From Rhopalosiphum padi (taxonomy: Eukaryota > Arthropoda > Insecta > Hemiptera > Aphididae): a stretch of 64,000 bases of DNA. Under the pieces are notes generated by a model, which was not told the origin of the DNA, did no database searches, and saw nothing but the letters and a program-made list of their open reading frames with translations. The DNA is taken from NCBI RefSeq assembly GCF_020882245.1, contig NC_083600.1:14446001-14510000 (forward strand), in the 5' to 3' direction. Both the position numbers and the translations under genes were made by a program. This document shows positions 37,101-49,500 of this stretch, one piece after another (within the stretch, counting starts at the first letter, position 1; the number at the start of each line of letters is the position of its first letter).

Positions 37101-40100
37101 TTTTTTTTATTATTCAAACAAAATCGATTTGCTAAGTACTTAATACGAACCACAAATTTTGTATATTTCCAATAAAATATATTTCAATTAAAATAATTTA
37201 GCATAATGAAATTTAAAAATTATAATTAAGATGATTAAAATTAAAGTATTTTTAATGTTGAATCTGTTCGAGGAGAATTTAAATTTAAAAATATATTCTA
37301 AGTATCTATAACTTGTATTGATATTTTAGATATTTTAAATTTTAACTATGGTAGATTTATTTTTTAGTTAATTGTTTATTATTTATAGTCTATGTATATT
37401 GGTCTAATTATCAAAAAATTGATTTGATGATATTTTTATTTACACGTAATGAATAATATGACTAAAGGAGAAAAACATTTTTTGTAAATTAATTTATGTA
37501 TCATCGCCTTTACAGTAATAGGTACTAGTCTTTATATTTCCACACATTTTGCGGTACTAATATTGTATTTGTTATTATTACACCTATATAAGTATTATTT
37601 GTGCTTCATAAACATGATGAAAAGTGTGCTGTATTATTAATGCCATTTTTTCATGTAATGGTCGATTAAACTGTGAAAATTATTGAGTTACAAAAAAAAA
37701 ACTAGAAATTATATAGTAAGTACTCGTCTTTATATCGTTATATTTTTTTAAGTTATATTGTTGGTCAATGACCACGTGTCATTCCGAGTGGTATAGGTAT
37801 AAGATATAGGTATAGTATATACTGTTGTATTTGATCTGGAAGGTCATTGGAATTCTTCGTCTCGTGTGTGAGTATTTCGGTTAAAACTAAATATATTTAC
37901 TTGATTTTGGTAATTACTAATTACTTTATACCTATACACCGTAACTACCAGAATGTATTGAATCGTTTTTACGGTTCCTTACGGCATAATGCACTGTGCA
38001 ATCAAAAATCTAAATAAGATATTTGAATTCTACAATTAACCGTTAATTTTTTTTCCACGCCACTATGATATAGTCATACATTGTTGATAGGTATAGTATG
38101 CATACAACCATTTGACCTCGTTTTGACAAGACATAAGTAGAATATAAAATAGTATTATGTGTGGTTATTGCCATTTATGTTATGATGTATACTAGTATAC
38201 TATATATTAGTATAATTATTATGTTATTTACAATTATCTTAAATACGCACCGTATAATTTGTCTTTATCATAATTTGAATTAAACTTTTTTGTCCCTTAA
38301 TACATATTTGTATGTGCATCTAGCTATTTTATTTTATAGAGAAAATTATTATGGTCATTTATGACGAGTGTTTATTCGTCTGAAATGCATTATATTATTA
38401 AGAAAGCTGCATCTAGGACACATGACGTGTAATGTGTAAGTAAAGGTTATAAAAGAGTACATGGTCTGAGTGAGCATCACTAATGTAAAAATATATACTA
38501 AAGAAGAGTAAAAAGTGAAAGTTTAGAGAATAACAGGATAATTCAGGACCATTATTTTATTTTTATTATTAAGTATATGCATTATTTAGTTAAAAAGTGC
38601 CACTATTGTTTCAAACTTTCTGAGGTTAACAATATGATTTAAGAATTGCATATTTTAATAAGTGTAATTTGGCGATTTAAATAAATAATTTAGATGCATT
38701 GCTACTTATATATAAAATAGTATATAATATTTATACGACAGATGACATTTTAATAAAAAAAAAACAAGATTTAATTTAAAAAAATTTAGTAGATGACAAT
38801 AGAACTAGTGATTCAACTTCTACAAAATGTTCTATTGGGAAAAATAAAACTATTTAAATTAATATGATGATTTTAATATTACTACAGTACTTACCATACA
38901 TGAAAATACAATTTTTCAACAATATAAAATTTTGTATAAAATTCTCAGGATTTTTCATTTTAAATGCAAGTGCCATTAATTCCTGAGGACATCTCAGTTT
39001 GGTTCCAAAAGTATTAAATCAGCAGTTACACATTCATTAATTCGTTATGATTTTCCGTATATTTTCATGTATTTAACTTAAAATGTAATAATGTGTACAA
39101 AATGTACATAATGTATTTTAACAAAACTAATAGAAATATATGTAAAATAATGAATGTCTATATACATTATTCGTTGACTGGTTGACTCACAAATGTTAAA
39201 TTTCGCTCGCTTTTCATAAATATACATCATAAAAAAGGGATTAAACTATTGTTCAATTTAGATGGGGATCGAATTACTCCTATAATTGGTGAAGATATTT
39301 TCCTTTATTTATCAATTGTAAGTGTATTAGCATATGCATATTGTATACGTTAATGCATATTTTTAATAACTGAACAACAACATAAATTTTAGAATATATT
39401 AACCAATGCTAATTGTATAAATTAAATATTTGATAGCCTGCCGATGAAAAACATTTAAAATAGTTATATATTTTTGTTTTGTGTTTATGAGCTTCAGTAG
39501 TTAACAATTTACCATACCTAGAGAATGGAAAGTGTAAAAATATAAGACAATAAAATTTGAAATATTTTGTCTGAAGTTTAGATATTTTAAGTCTTCAGTT
39601 TAGAAATATATATGTATATATTGCATATTGAAAAATATTCCAAAATTAAATCGATACTATTAAGTATTAAACTCATTTGTTAATTTTTCATTAGTAATTG
39701 TACATTTACTATATTTACAATAAGTATATATACTTAATATATTAAGTCGTTTTGATATTTATATTATTATTGCTCTCTTCAATGGATAAATTCTGCCAAA
39801 AGAAAATTTATTTCCGAGTAAATAAAAAAAGATTCGTAAGGACCGAAAACCGATTTGTATTTGTGTTTAGATAAAAATGTATACCTATTATATAAAAAAA
39901 TATATATACATTGAAAAGATATATCTACCAATACAAGATATTTTTAACATGGTCCGTTTTTAATCATTTTGATATTAAATAATATTTAATAATATATTGT
40001 GAGGTACATTTTCTTATTAATTTATTAATGAGAGTATTATAAATACTATTTTACAGTCCTTATAAAGATTAAATAAAAAACATTTATTATACATATACCG

Positions 40101-40480
40101 CAAAAAGAATTAATTGCCCAATGTAAATATAGCTTTTATTTATTCAAATTAAAGTTAATATATTAACAAAAATAAAATGTTTATGTCTGTACTGTACCTA
40201 CGTTATAAACATGTAAATTCTTAGATATACCTATTAATACATTATATTACTTAAAAATGTAAATGCAGTGTATTGTATATAATAGCACGTGTCTACCAAA
40301 CAAATATATTTAATTTAATTAAAAAAAAAAAACATTTAAACTAACGTTAGAAATATTCTAACAATTTAATATCGTATTCGGAACGACGCGACGTGATTGA
40401 ACAAATTACAATAATAATACAAATATTATCTATCTGTACAATTATTATTATTCCTCATCTACTAACTCGTCTGCAACGGT
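34180..40480 (+). other. Ensconsin intron, AT-rich
   Basis: No coding exon supported. A weaker ratchet-like motif (ACTTTTCAG|GTTAAG, AG at 35055-35056) is present. A patch at about 35990-36300 is less AT-rich and holds a 20-codon frame (MELDQFPDF...) without splice support. Confidence 0.45.
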
Positions 40481-40755
40481 CATAACCACACGTATATTAA
40501 TAATAGTATTATACTGTTTACACGACGTAGTCGACGGTGTGGCACGCGCAATGCCGTCTCGTTAATTAGTAAAAAACTTAAAAACTCGATACAACAGTAA
40601 TAATATTATATTAAACGAATACGTTGCTCGCCATAATGTAATATACCTACCCGACTACACTGTGCGTACGCCGACGGATAACAATTATAATAATTAGACG
40701 ATTATTGTTACTATTTTTTTTTATTTCTCCAACCAGAGTTTGCACATAAACCGAC

Positions 40756-40772
40756 ACACACACACACACACT
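40756..40772. repeat. (CA)n microsatellite
   Basis: ACACACACACACACACA in the GC-richer region upstream of the third candidate promoter. Confidence 0.85.
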
Positions 40773-40987
40773 TATATGTTATAATATTAATATTAATTTT
40801 TTTTTCACGGGCCACCTCCGTCCTCGCGGTTTAAGCGCACCACATAAGTATATATACGTGAGCGGATCGAGACTGACGACCGGCCGACCTACCGCCGACG
40901 TAGTCTCTCCGCTCCCGTCGCGCGACGTATATGAGATACGTTTGTACAATAAAATATTATGTATAGTGTTGTCTTATATTATGTATG

Positions 40988-40993
40988 TCAGTC
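40988..40993 (+). promoter_or_regulatory. Candidate proximal ensconsin promoter (P3)
   Basis: Initiator-like TCAGTC inside a GC- and CpG-rich block (about 40800-41440), followed by CGTCGTCGTC repeats and then the coding frame at 41133. There is no TATA box at the right distance. Confidence 0.4.
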
Positions 40994-41132
40994 GCAGCCT
41001 CGTTTGCGTCGTCGTCGCCCGTTAGTTACTTAGCTAGTTAGTCGTCGTCGTTAAAGTTCGAAATATTATCGTTGTAATTATCGTTCGCCGCGCGCGTATT
41101 GCATTCTGTCCAGTTTGTCGTCCTCGGCGGTC

Positions 41133-41412
41133 ATGGAACATCCCGCTGAACCGCTGCAGCTCCGGTATGACGACGTTAACGACACGTTACACGATCGTTC
41201 GCCGTCACCCCCGCCTCGAAAAATACCGGAATCCGCACTATCCGCCCTCCGGGGCATACTGGTGTCGTCGCTGCAGATGCCGGCCGAGGCGCCCGTTCCG
41301 CGTGCTCGTCGGACTCCTGGCCGGACGTCGTCCTCATCACCGCCGCCACCTCCTCGGCGTCGTCCACGTTTACACGTCACGTTTGAATCGCGGACGGCCC
41401 GCGCCACCGCCG
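41133..41412 (+). CDS. Candidate alternative first exon of ensconsin (P3) or small separate gene
   Basis: ATG 41133 opens a 103-codon frame (to TAA at 41439-41441). It is Pro/Arg/Ser-rich (SPSPPPRKIPESALSALRG, then PPPPPRRRPRLHVTFES). A possible weak donor, GCCG|GTACAC after 41412, leaves one base and so fits the common exon's phase with either acceptor. Without splicing, the frame simply stops with LQLLVFI. The block is GC-rich and the opposite strand is also open, so coding status is uncertain. Codon content and position between promoter-like sequence and the common exons favour a first exon. Confidence 0.4.
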
Positions 41413-43560
41413 GTACACTGCAGCTGTTGGTCTTTATATAAATAATGTGCATATATATATATATATAAAACCATTATGTCTTTAAGCCTAGACTTGGGAC
41501 TTGTTCACTATTCTTACGTTTCATTTGTTTACTTTAAACCGAATAAGTTTGGACATGCGGTACGAATGGTACGATATTCAGGTATTGATTGTTTTAACGG
41601 GCGGCAGTAGGAAATATAATTTATATTCGTATTTTTTTAATTGTGTCATGAAATATTAAAATACAACTTTTTAACACCACTTTATACGTACATCAAAGTT
41701 GTCCTATTTTGAGCAGTATAGACAAAAATCTTGAGAGTACCTACTGAGCTCGTATTATTGTGATAAAACAAGTAGTATATAGTTTGCAGTGCGTTTAGAG
41801 TCGTAAATAATATTTTCTCCATATTTTCTTTGAAGGACATTGACATCTGGTCCTTATATTAATCATCGTTGGTATAGATAATAATTATTTAACACCGTAT
41901 TGACGCCCTTATGGTTGAGCGTATACTATCAAACTTTCGCGATGAGTCATCATGAGTTTATTTTTTAAATTCTTCTCACCTCTACTCCTCGTCCATAATT
42001 TATTATTTTATTATTTTCTCGCACTATACACGTGCAAACACATTTACGATCGTTTATCGTGGATCAATGATCATATTACGTTCGATTGTAGCACAGCTAC
42101 AATGACGACGACGACGACAACAATCTGTTGGCAAAGTTTCACCGTATATGTATAGTACCTTTATTGTATATGTATATACCAAACGCGTTGGTATAGTCTT
42201 CTTGTGGCCCCAATTGACTTGGGATTTTTCTATAACGGAAAACATGTTACATCATGATGTGTAGTGCGCGGGGGCGATCGAGAAGAGAAGATCATTGCAC
42301 ATCGCGAGATCTATATAATCGATTATTCGTTCATAATATATATTATATATCCGGCTGAGTGAGGAGGGTGGAGCACTACAATTAGGTCCACTCTAACTCT
42401 GTGCAGAAGCTTTCTCGTGTCACGTAACCTACCTTATACCGTGGTAATGGGAATGTTTATCGTGTTGGGTTAAATGCACGCTTGTCGTAGATCTATGATT
42501 TCTGATAAACGTAAGCATTTGTTGCTAATGCTTACTATATGACCTAAGTACCTTAAAATACATATAGCTAAAGTGTGTTAGGTTGCGTTCCTAGGTACCC
42601 GTCGCAAATGTTGAGCCTATAAAACTTACTGCAGTCCGTGAACCAAATTTAATATCATATCGTCTTCGTTAAACAACATATGGGCAATCTGTAATAAGTC
42701 ATAAAGTTTTCGCCGTCGTTTAAATATTATTAATATATTATTTCCTGGTAAACGCAAAATATAAACTCGAGACAAACTGAAAGCCGAAAATTATTATGTT
42801 GCCGTCCGGTTTAAGAATAGAAACAACGTGCTCGACCGTTCTCTTTGCACCATGCGCTCATATTGTGTGTGTCCACTGTGTCCGAATAACGTTTTCTTTT
42901 TAGGAGTGGTCACACCAGCCGTCTGTATTCGTTCGTGAAGGTCGCGACCGCCATGATGTCATTTTCGAAAAATAATTTTTTTTCTTAAACTCCATTTACG
43001 GTAGCACGAAATAAACGTGGCAATGTTGAATACGATATACATATAAGAAAAAAACGTCATTTTTTATGTGTATAATCTACTTATAATGGCGACTTCCATA
43101 TTATTATAGTTGCACACCGCTCTGGCTATTATACACTGCACTATGGCTAGATCGCGATGTTTACACATTACGATCATATTCGAATAACCGAATTAAAGGA
43201 GAATAGATCATTCTTTCTCTCTCTCTCTTCTGGGCTAGATGACTGTTCGTGCGAGTTATTATGTTGTTTGCTCCGCATATTATTTACGAATGCAATTAAT
43301 GATGAGTCCTACGTGAGTGGGCATGAATTTCGTGTACCCACTCGGCTCGTCGAATAATATACAATAGGTACATTTAGGATATATTATTGTAATATATTAA
43401 ACAACTGCATTGCAGTAAACGGGATCGGTCGAATATTTAATACCGTCATTATGACACGTACAATTCTGACCTACGAATAGTCCTCATTTATCTTAACAAT
43501 ATGTCATGCTTATAAAATTATATAAAATTATTTAATTTTTATTATTTTTATTTTGTTTAT
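41413..43560 (+). other. Ensconsin intron, proximal part
   Basis: Mixed composition. A pyrimidine tract with acceptor at 42890-42903 (CTTTTTAG|GAGTGGTC) opens a segment that stops in the phase required by the upstream exons, so no exon is called. Short plus and minus frames at 41952-42245 and 43157-43357 are not supported. Confidence 0.4.
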
Positions 43561-43567
43561 TTAGCAG
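43561..43567 (+). promoter_or_regulatory. ens: Tandem NAGNAG acceptor of first common ensconsin exon
   Basis: TTAGCAG offers acceptors after 43564 or after 43567, differing by one codon. With first exons leaving G (20523 or 41412) both are open: GCA-GGA or GGA. With the exon ending in T at 34179, the first gives TCA-GGA, but the second gives TGA, an immediate stop. Confidence 0.7.
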
Positions 43568-46500
43568 GAGTGACCACTGTTAATTCTGACAACCGGCCAA
43601 GTACGGCACCAACACCACCTCAAAATTCTTCTAGAGGTTAGTCTTTTACAGTTTTACTAGTATATATTTATAATACTTTACAATATTTTAAATTATCGTT
43701 ATACCTTTGGAGTATAATTCGTTCAATAAAATATTATTATTATAATTTTGAATCTACAAGCTATTATTCTGTAGATAACAAACTTATACTTGAGCTACAC
43801 CGCAATATACATAACTGGTGCAAGTAGTTATAAAATATATAAAATAAAGTGTAATATTCAAAATTAATTATAAAATTATATAATAGGTAATAAAAAATTA
43901 TAATATTTATTACAATTTACTTATATTTTAATGTTTCATTTTATGTGCACATACCTTTTGTAAACAATTAAAAAAAAATACATCTTAAATTTTAATTTTT
44001 AAATATTATATAATATTCTTAAAATATAAATTCAATTGTTTATTTTTTTTTCTATTCGATCAGCAGGCGGACTTCATTGGTTTGCCCATGGTGCAGATTC
44101 ATTTGACTTTTATGATGAAACAGACGAAACAGGTTTAAATAAATGTTCTCATCGTGTCTATAATGTCGTCTTTAATAGGACAAAGACTAACACATAATAT
44201 TAAATAAGTTATCGTCATATTTGTTTGCCTATTATTGTACAAATAATCGTGTTATACTAACAGTTTTTTGGTATTTTAAACGCAACAGAGTTTTGTGTGG
44301 AATTCGGACTTTAAATAATTTAATTATAATATTTAAAAGGTTTAAATACCGTTATATGCGTATATATAAAACGCTATATCATTATTTATATTTAGAGCTA
44401 TCGTAGAATCGTTTGGTTAGTTACTTTAAAAAACAACATACATTATACAATATGCTTTTAAACACAAACTAAAAATATATGTTATATTATTGCCGTTATT
44501 GGTATAGACGGTACGCAATCCAAAAGTGTACATTTTTTCATTCATATTCAATTTTTTTTTATGCTAACAATTTTGTTTTGTCTGGGTTTATTATTTTATG
44601 CTGGGTGTAGATTTATGCATCGAGAATATAAATAACAAACTACGAAACTAATATTATTTTCCCTTTGTCTTATCGTAATTATAATATCGTGTGTTTGTGA
44701 GTCGTGTGTTTTGATCTTAAAGAATGTGAGCATTACTATTTATGCTCGCACGTGCTTCTCAATGCCATTTGTGTGGGCGATCGCAGTTATTATTATGGGT
44801 CTATTAACTCTTATAATCCTTACAATGTATTGAAATTGGGTTATCATTTTTGTCTATGAAGGAAAAGAAAATGCAATCAAAGACCGTGAAGAACGATTGC
44901 GACTTGTTCGTGAGAAACACGACGAGGAACGCCAAAGAAAACTCGATGAGCTCAAACAACAAGTAATTTCATATCGATAGTTCAATATGTTTATTTATGC
45001 ATTCATTGTCTGGTGGACTTTATCTGTATGTACTTTAACCGTATTCTGTTTTTCGTTTCAGGCACTGGCTGTACAAAGGTATCGAGAACAAAAAGAAGAG
45101 GAAAGGCGGAGACGTTTAGATGAAATGCGTTTACGAGATACTGAAAGGCGACAACAAGTGGAAGAAAGAAAAAGACAATTGTTTGAAGCCGAGAGAGAGA
45201 AACGAGACGCTATACTAAAAAAAAATCTAGTAATTATAAGAATAAAATAATTGGCTTACGTACACTGATCTTGTTTGTTATTAATTGAACATTTTTATTA
45301 TACGCTTATATCATTACTTATTAGGAACGCGAGGCCAGAATTGTGTCAAAAAGAAGAAATGAGCGTAGTTCAATTGTTTTTGCATTTGGAAGTTCAACGC
45401 CTCGCATGCTTGAACCATCAGAAACTGGCGGATCGTACTGGGCTAGTCGCAGGTAAATAAAGTATTAGTAATATACCTACTATATTTAAAAGTAATTCCT
45501 GTTTGATTTATTTCTCGTACAACTAGATTGTTGCCGTCGTATACGTTACCAGTATTGCATTTATTGCTTATATATTTATAATGTTTGATTTTTATCGTAT
45601 TGTTTCCTAGAGCTACATCTACCAGCAATGTGATGATGTTGAGCAGTACAACTCCTATGGGCCCTCTAACGAGGAGGTCGTCAGAACGCGAGCTGAACGA
45701 ATGTTCTGGGAAGAAAAGAGCTGCTTCAGCTGGCGGTCTGTCGAACCGCAGTACCGATGGTAAGCTCGTTTATGTATATTTTGTAATAATATCTTCACAT
45801 AGATAATCCGTGTTTTCGGTTTACGAGTACGGTAATAAAATAAACTTTGAAAAACGAAATAGTTTGAACGCCAGATTTTTCAGAGTACAATAATAAGAGA
45901 CACTCCGTAATGGGTGTTTTGCATTGGAGTGATATGTGTTACCCTGTTATCCCAGAATACCCTGTAGATGTGGTGTGTGGTGAGTTTTATTGGGGACGAA
46001 AATCCTAAACTATATACGTGTGTCATATCCTAATATAATTGTGTGTCGATTGCATATAATATGTAATATTAAATAATATTAATTGCAAATGCATGTAATA
46101 TTTCTACGTGTAAATTTACGGATCAAGAACTAATTTGACGGAAAAAAATTGTTGTTGTGTATTAGTGCGTGATTCTACTTTTATTGTATTTTAATACTGA
46201 TTGAATTATCTTATTTTATTAATTTCGACTGTTATAGGTCAAAATAGTTTGTGTGAAATTGTGATTTACGTAATTTAGAGCTTACTATAATATACCTTTA
46301 AATTTAAAAAACAAATACTAGTTTTCAACTTAACTGTGTACATAAATAATTTTTGGAATTATACTTTTAAGAAGATAATTAACTAATATATATATATTTG
46401 ACAGGATTTAGGCGCCGAGAAAAGAAGATAATTTTATTGTATTGTTATATTCACTCGAACCGTTTATAGAAAACGCGTTCTGGGTGGCAGTAGTTAGTAC

Positions 46501-49500
46501 TTAATATATAGATTAGTAGTACCATAAGGCTATAACAACAGTATTTATACATTTTTATATACTTATTTGTGGCTTAGCGTAATGAAACCCCCTTCATCTA
46601 CCGACCTAATAACGCGTACATGTTATATTATTATGTTTTAATTAGCTTTTGGCTAGCCCCGCGTACATGCCTATTTACTCTATCCGCTTCCTGCGCGTGT
46701 ACCTATTAATAAGTATATATTACTAAGTAGAACAAAATTACCATCGTTTTGTGTACTAATTAATTAATTAGCTCTTTAAACTGCACGCGCGTGTTGTGTA
46801 TACCCTGAAGCCGCGCTCGTGAACATACTATATATATATTATATGCAACAGTGGCGTTGTGAACTCGGATTACCTTATGGGAGCAGCCTATTTAATATTA
46901 TATATATTAAATAAAAGGCTTGCCGAACGCTAAATACACTGAATACAATCCGCGTTAGAAATGCCTATTTATAAAATAAATAAATATTATACCGTACAGC
47001 AATGCACATAGTTGAAAAGACTCAATACGTTTTCAAACTTTCATTAAAATAGTTTAAAATCAAAATTAATTAATTTGAATTTAACCACATTCAAATTAAT
47101 CTTAAGTTAAATAAAATACAAAATGATTTTTCGGTGGTTTTTTTCATGATAATATGACATAGGTAAATGTTTAGACTATACTACTCGAATTTCATACAAT
47201 AACGATTTTTAATCTTTTTACGTTTCCAAATAAATCTTCGAATTTTCTTAATTCAATATATTTTATACACACTTGCGGGTTAACCTACGATCGCACGCTT
47301 GCTTTACAGGCTTCAGTGCAGGATCTATAAGTTTCAAAAGAGCGAGTTGCCACAGCTAATATTAGAGGACTCTTTAAAAAAAATTTCCATTTAAAAATCA
47401 GAATATAATAATTATGTGTATTTCTTTTCGGTATATTATGATAAAGTGAAAATTAATTTAATTATAAAATATTTCTACTGGGTTCCCTGTGGCTGATGCG
47501 TGTTCCTTTAAATCGAGTAAAGACGTTAAAATAAAACTCAATAGTAGAATAAATGGAAGTGGGTAGTTTCTTAAAATACGTATTTCTTTTTGACCATTAT
47601 TCAATATCATTAATAATTCATCACTTCACAAAGTTAGAAAATTTAAGACATCAATCTGAGGTCCCTAAAAATACCTCAAACTTGTGTTCCCGGTGCATTA
47701 CATATCCTGCACCCATTGACGTAATTATAGGGAGCACACAAGTGACTTGTACGCCCTCAAAAATAAAATCATTTTTCTATTAAATTTTGGCTATTTTGAT
47801 TTTTGAAATATCATTAATTAAAATATTTTGTACTATAGTGTTTACTAATAAAAATTCCCAGCTATCTGTGACCTCTTCACTTTTTTTGTGCACTTCCAAA
47901 ATATTGATCTAGTTGCGCCTATGCTTGCACCTCTGCTAATTCCGCCACTGTTTATAGAAGTAATATATAATATGTATTATGCTTATAAATATACCGTTCG
48001 CGACGCCACTGAATTATGATTAATAAATGTTATACCCGACTATTGGTGATTTGTTCTGGAGGTGACGGTGCATCGCGTTTGTACATGTGTAACATATATG
48101 TGTTTAGAAGGCGGTGATGGGAGCGCCGAACGGAAGGCGGCCAGACGGAAGACGGACCTGATGCCCACCATCGTGTCCCCGCGTGACCTGACGCCCTGCA
48201 GCCGTCCCGGATCGTCCAGTTCGTCCCGTCGGTCACCAGGTAGGGCGAGTTCGATGACTCGGCTGGACGGCGCCGCCACCGCTTTCGGCGGCGGATGCGG
48301 GCGACTCCTGTCGTCGGCGCGCAGCATGAGCCACTTGGCCAGCGGTGGCGGTGGCGGGCGATCTGTCGTTTTAGGTGCCAATAAGGATCGCTCGACGCAT
48401 CACCGTAGTATGATCGCCTTGAACCCGGTGCCGCCGCCCAGACCCACCAGAGCCGAGCGACTGCGCAAGCGCGCCAGAGAATTCGCAAACGGCGGTGGTG
48501 CAGGTACGTGGAAGATACACACCAGTCGTACATATTATTATATTATTACGGCAGCTGTGTAATGTATACGACATATTATACGGAAATTATTCGAACAAAG
48601 TACACTTCGTTAACATGGCGACATCCCCATGGTTCCTTGTTCCAACGTAACCTAACCATAAATCACCCTCCAACCCTTTTTTAATCTTCGTGTGTATTGA
48701 TCACTAATCGTTTATTGTATTGTGTGTATATTACGCATGGACATGCGATGTCCACCTAACATTACGTTCGCCGAGATTTGCAAACACTCCAAAACATCCC
48801 CTTGAAAACGATCGCGTATAGTTATATACCCAAGTGCCGATTAAATGGTATAAACACCTAATATTTTTTTCCTTTGCACTATAACCATCGCACACAGCAT
48901 CTTTCATTTCGTAACTAAACCGTTAAATTCTGATGAGAGTTATATATTTTATTATTTTAACGTCCAAATAAATCTTGATACTTATATTTCTATATATAAT
49001 ATATTAATTCAATACTGCTATATGTTACTGACTTTATGGACTCAATATTCACATTTGCATATTTTTATATTGACATCCAATAGTAGCACAGCTGAGTAAA
49101 TTAAAATATATTTTCTATTACAAAATGTGAACACTTTAAATGTAATTATACTGATTTATATATTTCTATACTATATGTACTCGATATATTTTTTTATTTT
49201 TTTACTCAAAAATTTGTCGCTCATATTTTATAAATTTACGATTTTTACTTTATTTTAATCTTTAGTAACATCAAATTTTTCTCGTAATTTAGATAATCAA
49301 CCTATATGTGTCCATATCGTGTTTTACTTTTTTTTTTATGGTTTTTTTTTTTCGTCGATAGTCACAAAAACATTTCATATATTATAGGGGTACCAGTCTG
49401 TGTCTTGCACTGTTTATGCCAACATTGTATTTGCTTATATAAAAGTAAATTTTTTATTGTGGATTTTTGAACTTAATTACTTTAATAGTAGATACTTTGC

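Noticed and set aside
41078..41452. Minus-strand 124-codon frame opposite the candidate P3 exon
   Set aside because: Gly/Arg-rich antisense reading of a GC-rich block; no splice or promoter context on that strand.
42885..42945. Strong acceptor CTTTTTAG followed by GAGTGGTCACACC, similar in its first bases to the first common ensconsin exon
   Set aside because: In the phase required by the upstream exons it meets TGA within 12 codons and has no good donor; similarity is limited to a few bases.
48030..48574. Long minus-strand frames (up to 167 codons)
   Set aside because: Antisense to a well-supported ensconsin exon with matching phases; product is Trp/Arg-rich noise.
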